Assembly: GCF_009905375.1 (NCBI RefSeq)
Contig: NC_133653.1
Coordinates: 61,631,956 to 61,695,955, forward strand
DNA from: Apium graveolens
Taxonomy: Eukaryota; Streptophyta; Magnoliopsida; Apiales; Apiaceae
Direction: 5' to 3'
Length of the DNA stretch: 64,000 nucleotides
In this document: positions 56,076-64,000 of the stretch, piece after piece
Layout: the number at the start of each line of letters is the position of its first letter
Position numbering within the stretch: the stretch's first letter is position 1
Notes under the pieces: generated by a model
Told to the model about the DNA's origin: nothing
The model's database searches: none
The model's input: only the letters and a program-made list of their open reading frames with translations
Position numbers and translations under genes: made by a program

Positions 56076-57648
56076 GTGAAAAAATTGAGAATTAAGTATG
56101 CCTGTTAGGTGTTTGAGATAATGTCTGTATGAAAACAACGGAAATAGTAAAGTGAAGGAGAGTAAAAGTAAGAAGAGAGATAAAAGATGAAGAAATTAAA
56201 AAGATTAAAGAAATCTTCTCTCTGCTATACTTATACAAAAAAATATTACCGTTGGACACCTGTCAGACATGCAGTAATAACGGATACTTACTGGGCTCGA
56301 GAAAACAGGAATGATTACTTACCCAGTTGCCTTGTTTCAAGGAAAAATCGTTCCATTAATCAAGAGAAACAATTTTAATTCAAAATTTAAACCGTTATCA
56401 CTGATTGAATTATTTTTCACTGCAACATTAATATTCTGAAAATAAATCATGTTAAAAATGACCGAGATAATTTCGATGAATAAGGGCTGACAGAGAATCA
56501 GAACTTAAATAAAAACAAAATTTAAACTGGTCATCAGAATATCAATCAGGATTAGCCAAGTAAAGGATTAGACTGAGAAATCAGAACTTAGACCTATACC
56601 AGAACTTAACAGTCATGAGAACATAATTTCTTAACTCGAAAAAGGAATGCCCATCTTAGTAAATATTCATACAAGTTCTGAGTTATGGACGTCAGAACTT
56701 AATCATCAGAACGTGTAACTTAGAACTTGTCCTCAGAATTTATGCAATAATGACACAATGACTGTTTATCTAAAATAACATAGACCACCAAAGAAATTTT
56801 CATCATTCAGATGGAGTGATTAGTGTGTGCATTAAGCTAAAAACAGAAAAAGAGTAAAGTCTGATTCACTTCAGTACATCTTAGAAATAAGGCATAACTA
56901 AAATTTTGCTAAAGATCTGTCATTGTCCTGAAATCTACTGAAGAATGAGTTTATGCTTGAGTCCACCTCAACTATTTTGTGCTAATTTTATGCATCTTTT
57001 GAAATTCTATTTTACAATGGCTTCTCAGTGTAAGTGAGTCACGACTGTTTATCAGAATTTATGCTATTTTCAGAGTATTTCTCCAGTAATCATAGAGTGT
57101 GAAAAGTCACCAAGAAAATATTTTGCTTTTCTGATGCATATTTACTTAATACCAGCAATGCACTTGGGTCGTCCCTTCCATATTTTTACTCTAGATCTCA
57201 AAGGAGTACCTGATTTTAATCTTTGATCTTTTTGCTTTTTCTTTTGATAAGAGAGGTCTATCAGCACTTAGTACATTCAGCAGTTTTACTAGTATCAGAA
57301 CTTAACAGATGAGTAGCATTATTCTAATTTGTGACTTAGTAATAAGATATACAAAGTGAACTTAACTAAGCTCAATTATCAGAATTTGCTAGTGTCATAA
57401 GATTTCCACTGAAATAATTACTTCTTCCATGGAATCATTTGTTTATTGAAGACTACTAGGTCAGTATCTAGCACAGTTATCCTCATAGGATTGAATAGGT
57501 ACTAGAACAGACATATCACTTATCAGAGTTTAGAAACATATATCAGACAACAGTCAGTACTTAAAGACATTTATCAATTAAGCACAGAATACACAATGAG
57601 ATTAATTCTGTAAATACTGAGCATAAAGTCTGATAACACAGAACAAGT
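56076..57648 (-). other. Spacer of C3 between pol and ORF3; small ORF deleted
   Basis: Collinear with C1 8801-9880 and 10650-11129, but the ~770 bp between them, containing the small ORF, is missing. The join lies near 56548-56560 on the plus strand, where CTTTACTTG-type and CTACTTGAT-type sequences of C1 meet. Dozens of TCAGAACTTA/TTCTGATA motifs remain. No gene is seen. Confidence 0.7.
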
Positions 57649-60600
57649 CTAAGCAGATTTAGAGAAAGAACCTGAAACCATTCCAAGTTCATTTACCAAT
57701 CTTGTAAAAGTAGCTTCACATAATGGTTTTGTGAAGATATCTGCCAACTGTTGATCTGTGGGAACAAAATGCAATTCCACTGTACCTTCATCCACATGTT
57801 CCCTGATGAAGTGGTACCTGATGCTGATGTGCTTTGTCATTGAGTGTTGAACTGGATTACCTGTCATAGCAATAGCACTTTGATTATCACAGTAAATAGG
57901 GATTTTGAAATATGTTAACCCATAATCCAGTAACTGATTCTTCATCCAAAGAATCTGTGCACAATAGCTTCCTGCAGCAATATACTCTGCATCTGCAGTT
58001 GATGTGGAAATTGACTTTTGTTTCTTGCTGTACCAAGAAACCAATCTGCCGCCAAGAAATTGGCAGCTTCCACTTGTGCTTTTCCTGTCAATTTTGCAAC
58101 CTGCAAAATCTGCATCTGAGTAACCTATTAGTTTAAAATCTGATTCTCTAGGATACCATAATCCCAGAGCAGCTGTCCCCTTAAGATACTTAAAGATTCT
58201 TTTTACAGCTGTTAAGTGAGGTTCTCTTGGATCTGCTTGAAATCTTGCACAAAGACAGGTAGCATACATGATATCAGGTCTACTAGCAGTTAGATAGAGT
58301 AGAGAGCCAATCATACCTCTGTAGTCAGTAATATCTACTGATTTACCGGTATCCTTATCCAGTTTTGTTGTAGTGGCCATTGGAGTGGATGCACTTGAAC
58401 AATCTTGCATTCCAAATTTCTTTAGCAAGTTTCTGGTGTACTTGGTTTGACAAATAAAAGTGCCTGCCTCATTCTGCTTGACTTGAAGGCCTAGAAAATA
58501 GCTAAGGTCCCCCATCATACTCATCTGATATCTTGACTGCATTAGTCTGGCAAACTTCTTACAAAGTTTGTCATTTGTAGATCCAAAAATGATATCATCA
58601 ACATAAATCTGGACCAGAAGTAAGTCATTTCCATGGTTGAGGTAGAACAGTGTTTTGTCTATTGTCCCTCTGTTGAATCCACTTTTCAGAAGAAACTGAG
58701 CTAAAGTCTCATACCATGCTCTAGGAGCTTGCTTAAGTCCATAAAGTGCTTTGTCAAGTCTGTAGACATAGTCTGGATGTTTGGTATCTATAAAACCTGG
58801 AGGTTGTTCAACATATACCTCTTCCTCCAATTCTCCATTGAGAAAAGCACTTTTCACATCCATTTGAAAGACAGTAAACTTTTTGTGAGCAGCATAAGCC
58901 AAAAATATCCTTATGGCTTCTAACCTAGCAACTGGTGCAAATGTTTCATCATAATCAATTCCCTCCTGTTGAGAATATCCTTTTGCAACCAGCCTTGCCT
59001 TATTCCTTGTAATTATGCCATCACTGTCAGTTTTGTTTCTGAATACCCACTTTGTACCAACAACAGATCTATTCTTTGGTCTTGGTACTAGGGTCCAGAC
59101 TTTATTTCTTTCAAATTCATCCAACTCTTCCTGCATTGCTTGCACCCAATCAGCATCTTGAAGAGCTTCTTCCACTTTCTTTGGCTCAGTCTGAGAGAGA
59201 AAAGAATTGTAAAGACACTCATTTGAAGTACCTATTCTAGTTCTGACACCTGCATCAGGATTTCCAATTATCAAATCAGGTGTATGTGATTTTGTCCACT
59301 TCCTTGCAGATGGAAGGTTTTCTCTAGAACTGGATGCTCCCCCATGATCCATGCTATCTTCATTTTCATTTTCTGATGCTCCCCCTGAAACTATGCTCTC
59401 TGAGTTGGATTCTTCAGTATTTAGATTTTCAGCACTATCAGAACTTGGCTTATCAGAACTTGACGAATCAGAACTTGAAGAGCCACATGCATGTTCGGAT
59501 GTTTCTTGAGATGTGGTAGGATCTTGAGTATGCTCCCCCTGCATAGATGCATCTTCCTTTAACGTAGTCACCACAGTTTCAATAACATCAGAGTTTAATC
59601 CATCAGAGTTTGCAGTATCAGGACTTAGACTGTCAGGATTTTCAGTATCAGAATATGAGTCTTCATTTTCAAATCTCAGCTGATCATGGTCAACGAAATC
59701 TTGAAGACCAGTGATCTTCTTGTCATCAAAAGAGACATTGATAGATTCCATGACCACTTTTGTTCTCAAATTATAGACTCTGAAGGCTTTTGTGGAAAGT
59801 GGATATCCAACAAAGATTCCTTCATCAGCTTTTAGATCAAACTTTGATAGCTGTTCAGAATGAGTCTTGAGAACAAAACACTTGCATCCAAATACATGAA
59901 AATATTTCAGATTTGGCTTCTTTTTCTTCACCATCTCATATGGTGTTTTTCCATGCTTGTTAATGAGTGTTGTATTTTGAGTAAAACAAGCAGTCTGCAC
60001 AGCTTCAGCCCAGAAATAGGTTGGAAGCTTTGCTTCTTCAAGCATTGTACGTGCAGCTTCAATGAGAGTTCTATTCTTCCTTTCAACAACTCCATTTTGC
60101 TGTGGAATTCCAGGAGCAGAAAATTCCTGCTTTATTCCTTGGCTTTTGCAGAACTCTTCCATTATCAAATTCTTGAACTCAGTGCCATTATCACTCCTTA
60201 AAATTTTCACAGAATCTTTGACCATTTTATCCAGCTGTTTGACATGATCAATCAAGATAGATGCAGTTTCACTTTTTGTGTGCAAGAAATACACCCATGT
60301 GTATCTGGTGAACTCATCCACTATGACCAACGCATACTTCTTCTTTGCAATAGACATGACATTTACTGGACCAAATAAATCAACATGTATAAGATGATAA
60401 GGCTCAAGAATTGATGAATCAGTCTTGCTCTTGAATGAAGATTTTCTTTGTTTGGCTTTCTGATATGAATCACAAAGACCATCAGGAGCAAATACTGTGT
60501 TTGGCAATCCTCTCTCAAGATCTTTCTTGACCAGTTCATTTATATTGTTGAAATTTAAATGAGAGAGTTTTTATGCCAATTCCAGCTTTCTTTAATTGAT

Positions 60601-60998
60601 GCTCTACTTAACAGACAGATTGCAGAGCCATCAATACTTGTTGAAAGCTTAGCTTCATAAATGTTACCACGTCTGTATCCTTTCAGAACAACTTTGCCTT
60701 TAGATTTACTCACAACTTCACAGTGTTCTTCAAAGAAATCAACATGATAACCTCTGTCACAGATTTGACTTATACTCAGTAGGTTGTGTTTAAGTCCTGA
60801 GACCAGAGCTACTTGTTTAATTATGACATTTCCAAGATTGATATTGCCATATCCCAATGTTTTTCCAATGTTGCTATCTCCATAAGAAACACTTGGGCCA
60901 GCTTTCTCCACAAAGTCTGATAGCAGGGCCTTATTTCCAGTCATATGTCCTGAACATCCACTATCCAGAACTAGAATATTTTTCCTGTTGCCCTGCAA
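57649..60998 (-). pseudogene. pol: Copia Pol (C3): protease, integrase, RT, RNase H; one frameshift
   Basis: Protease starts after the double stop at 60998 with LVLDSGCSGHMTGN. In the integrase zinc domain one base is missing near 60570, shifting the frame just after WNWHK. Downstream, 952 codons from 60507 are open to the TAA at 57649: rest of integrase ([31 protein letters not shown]), the PPT-bearing linker, RT (YVDD at 58594-58605) and RNase H ([16 protein letters not shown], end SGSFSKSA). A zinc ligand is changed: CDSYQKAKQ here, CDSCQKAKQ in C2. Enzyme cores of RT and RNase H look intact, so loss of function comes from the frameshift and the lost Cys. Confidence 0.93.
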
Positions 60999-61013
60999 TC
61001 ACAAAGACCACTA
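60996..61013 (-). other. Two in-frame stop codons between gag and protease (C3)
   Basis: TAG at 61011-61013 and TGA twelve bases further on, then TTGCAGGGC; the bases are the same as in C2. Confidence 0.55.
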
Positions 61014-63347
61014 ATTATTAGTTTTAAGGACCCAGACTTGCTTGAATCCTTTGGCCTTATTAAGTTTGTTAACATTTGCAGCGGATTTAGCATCAGAGTT
61101 TATGTTAACATTTTTCTTATCAGAATTTACATTATCAGACTTTGAATCAGAATTTACACTAGAAGGAACAATGGAAACTTTCTTCAAAGAAGGTTTTATT
61201 TGATAATAATCATAGTACAAACTATGATATTCCTTACAAGTATAAATGGAATGCCATAAACTACCACAATGAAAACAAGGATTTTGTGGTTTGTATCTAA
61301 CAGACTGACTCTTAACTCCTGATTTTGAAGGTAAGGAGTTAATAATCTTATTTTTCCTGCCAAAAGAAGCCAGATGGTTAGAACTTCCACAGTTATGACA
61401 TGTTTTCCTAGGAGCATCAGGAATAGGTTTATAATCATTGCTTTTATTCACACCTTCCTTTCCATTCCTATTTTTCCTAGGTGATTTTACCTTGTTTGCA
61501 TTCTTGACATCTTTCAGCTTATGCTTAAGCTGCTTCTTTGTCATTAAGCCTATGTTTACTTCAGCTGTCTTTTCCTGTTTTAGTTTGTCAGAAGTTAATT
61601 CTTCTTTAACTTCTGATTTCTCATTATCAGACTTTACAGTTACAAACTTAACAGGTTTTAACTTTGGCTTTTGCTTAACAACAGGCTTAATTTCTTCAGT
61701 TCCTTTATCATTCTTATTCTCTCCATAACCTAAGCCCTCTTTCTAATTTTCACTACTTAGCAAATTTTGAGTTGTTCTGCCAGAGTTAGTCCAAGTCCTG
61801 ATTATCTCTCTTTCCTTTTCTAACTCAGTTTTTAGAGATTCATTCATTTTTAGCACTTCATCCCTAACATAAAAAGCATCATCTCTATCCTTCTGAGTTT
61901 GATGGAACATGACTAACTCTTTTTCTAAGAAATCATTCCTTTTCTTAAATGCAAGATTTTCAGAAGTTAATCTTTCACATGTTAAAGTTTGGTCTCTATA
62001 GCTGACAAACATGGCTTTAAGATATCTTCTCAACTCATTAATATCATCAGTATGAAAAGCATAAGTAGTCTGAGGTACCTTTGTTTCAGCAGCTTCAGAA
62101 CTGCTCTCAGCACTTTCTTTATCAGCATTTGCCATCAATGCATAGTTCTCCTCACTTTCAGAGTCTGAAGTGTCTGTCCAGCTTTTCTGCTTTGTGACAA
62201 GAGCCTTGCCTCTGTCACCCTTTACCTTCTTGCAGTCAGGAGATATGTGGCCTTTCTCACCACAGTTATAGCATTTAACATTGGTGTAATCTCCTCTGTC
62301 AAACTTTCCTCCTCTGCCTTCAGATCTTCTGAAATTCTTCTTATCAGAACTTATGCTTTTTCTGGAAAACTTCTTTCCCTTCCTGAACTTCCTGTATGCA
62401 ATCTTGGTGATTCCTTTCACCATAAGAGCACACAGCTTCATCATCTCCTCATCAGCATCAGTCTCAGGCAAGCTTTCAGAATCTGAGTCATCATCACTCT
62501 CAGAACTTTATGACTCAGTATCAGACTTTATGAAAAGAGCTTTACCCTTGTCTTTCTTTGAGGAAGCTGCTTTGGGGAATTATTCTTCAGCCTTAAGAGC
62601 AACTGTCCTTGACTTTCCTCCTATCCTCTTGCTTCTTTGTTCCATCTCCAGCTCATGAGTCTTGAGCATTCCATAGATTTCGTCAAGAGTTGTTTCATCA
62701 AGATTGTAGTTGTCTCTTATTATCGTTGCCTTCAAATCCCATCATTCAGGAAGAGCTAACAGGAACTTAAGGTTAGAATCTTCAAGATCATACTCTTTAT
62801 CAACCAATGACAAATCATTCAAAAGTTTGACAAATCTATCATATAAATCATTCAATGACTCATTAGTCTTTGAGTCAAAGTGTTCATACTCTTGAGTGAG
62901 TATTGTCTTCCTTTTCTTCTTAATTGTGTCAGTTCCCTGACACCTTGTTTCCAGAGCATCCCATATCTCCTTAGCAGTCTTGTAGTTGATTACCCTGTTT
63001 GACATTACATTATCAATGGCACTATGCAGTAAGTGTCGTACCTTAGCATCCTTAGCAATTGATGCTATGTCCTCAGCAGTATAATCACTCTTCTCCTTTG
63101 GTACGGTCATTGCTGCTTCACCTGCAACTGCAACAGCGAGTTTGGTTGGTTTGTGAGGACCTTCCTTGATTCTATCCAGGTATTCTGGATCTGTTGCTTC
63201 CAGGAACATGGTCATCCTTACCTTCCATATGGGATATTCAGATGGTCTCAGTATGGGGACTTTGATGGTCTCATACCGACTCTGAATTTGTGTCTTTGGT
63301 GGTTCCTCAGTTGTGGTAGGCTTAGTTGGAGTTTCTGTATCCGACAT
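61011..63347 (-). pseudogene. gag: Copia Gag (C3), four premature stops
   Basis: ATG at 63347 (MSDTETPTKPT) starts a frame of about 778 codons to the TAG at 61011, without frameshift, but with TGA at 62742, TAA at 62580, TAA at 62508 and TAG at 61743. Domains in order: capsid-like region with EIWDALETRCQGTD and LTQEYEHFDSK, acidic linker, knuckle CYNCGEKGHISPDC (about 62260), coiled coil (about 62010-61800), Trp/Gly block, two more knuckles (about 61410 and 61270; the first reads CHNCGSSNHLASFG, so its last Cys is lost), and the KQVWVLKT end. C3 shows the gag order that is interrupted in C2. Confidence 0.9.
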
Positions 63348-63388
63348 GATTGTGTTTGGATCTTTAACTGTATGTAAGTTAACAGATA

Positions 63389-63401
63389 GGCTCTGATACC
63401 A
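63389..63401 (-). other. Primer-binding site of C3
   Basis: Minus strand TGGTATCAGAGCC, two bases inside the LTR end at 63404. Confidence 0.93.
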
Positions 63402-63403
63402 AT

Positions 63404-64000
63404 TGTTAGGTCACACACACACACTGTAGAGGGGGTGAATACAGTGTATAGTACACTCAAATCGAACTTTAAGAACTTAAGTAACAGAAAACAAACTTTA
63501 TTGAAACAATAAACTCTGTTACAGTATCGAACTGTTACCTCTCAGTGATGAACAAATATCACGAGAGCTGCTAGGGTTACAATGAATAATCTTTTCTAAT
63601 AATGATAACACTTATAGTGTAAACCCTATGTCTGTGTTTATATACTACACAGTTACAAGATAATCGCTAATTGATATGGAATATAATTCTGCTTCCTAAA
63701 ATATATCAATCAGATATCTTTTCTTCCAAGTATTCCATTCTTCACGGAATTCCTTCTTCATGCATATCTCTTCTTATGTTTATCTCAATCTTCTTTCCTT
63801 TAATCAACTACTGTCCTTATCTGATTGTCCTTCAGCACTTAAGTTCTTATATCTATCTTCTGATGATTATCTCCTGATAATATAAGTACTGATATCCTTA
63901 AGTCCTGACTTCCAGTATAAGTACTGATCAACAGTTAAGTACTGATTTATCCTGTTCACGTAAGATCTGAAAGCTAAACATAAAACATATTAGCCATGAC
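63404..64000 (-). repeat. 5' LTR of copia C3, cut by the window edge
   Basis: 597 of about 617 bp are present, with five differences from the 3' LTR. TATA box, minus strand, at 63637-63644. Confidence 0.95.

Larger units (their letters stand above)
51608..64000 (-). mobile_element. Ty1/copia Sirevirus-like element C3, nearly complete, minus strand
   Basis: From right to left: 5' LTR (64000-63404, about 20 bp short), PBS, gag, PR-IN-RT-RH, spacer, ORF3, PPT, 3' LTR (52224-51608). Against C2 it lacks the small ORF. I count five differences between its LTRs over 597 bp, so it is much younger than C2. Coding regions nevertheless carry about ten disabling changes. The left flank is GATAC (51603-51607); the matching right flank lies beyond the window. 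Confidence 0.95.

Noticed and set aside
1..64000. Host protein genes, rRNA, tRNA or CRISPR arrays
   Set aside because: All long frames are retrotransposon proteins; no spaced direct repeats, rRNA or cloverleaf structures were seen.

Overview
This window is a stack of nested LTR retrotransposons with no recognisable host gene, as expected for repeat-rich heterochromatin of a plant nuclear genome. Evidence for a plant is the primer-binding sites matching plant initiator-Met tRNA, Sirevirus-type Ty1/copia polyproteins, Ty3/gypsy elements with 3.4-4.1 kb LTRs, and AT-rich non-coding DNA. The long ORF downstream of copia pol resembles ORFs known from asterid copia elements, so an asterid eudicot is my best guess; the species cannot be read from the sequence.

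Layout. (1) 1-6528, minus strand: 5' part of a Ty3/gypsy element (G1): LTR 2475-6528, PBS 2458-2469, a small leader ORF, then gag-protease running off the left edge. G1 sits inside the integrase region of (2) C1, a plus-strand Sirevirus-like copia element of which 6529-15646 is visible: integrase tail, RT, RNase H, a small ORF, a ~1,236-codon ORF3, PPT and 3' LTR 15048-15646. (3) 15647-16072: old degenerate sequence. (4) 16073-39345: plus-strand gypsy A (LTR plus 2.3 kb internal), split by (5) C2, a complete but decayed copia (19564-36916), whose gag is split by (6) G2, a 4,033-bp solo LTR of the G1 family (21448-25480) with a perfect GCTGA target duplication. (7) 39346-49991: gypsy B on the minus strand (truncated 3' LTR, decayed gag-pol, complete 5' LTR 46570-49991), facing A so that about 3.4 kb of each form an inverted repeat. 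(8) 49992-51607: degenerate gypsy remnant. (9) 51608-64000: C3, a minus-strand copia of the C1/C2 family, lacking only the last few bases of its 5' LTR.

How the parts work together. The copia elements carry gag, PR-IN-RT-RH, a small ORF of 81-89 codons, and a large ORF3 without visible membrane segments. Gag and protease are separated by the same two in-frame stop codons in C2 and C3. C2 is old (about 26 LTR differences by eye in ~604 bp); C3 is younger (5 in ~597 bp) yet heavily broken, suggesting it moved with help from another copy.

Most interesting: in the G1/G2 LTR a 23-codon mini-ORF begins with a decapeptide like the histone H3 tail. In G1 it ends at a consensus 5' splice site in phase with an acceptor upstream of a leader ORF past the PBS, predicting a spliced subgenomic mRNA without the PBS. 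The unrelated A/B LTRs have the same order of parts: a hairpin carrying TGATCA, an acceptor-like site, then a mini-ORF.
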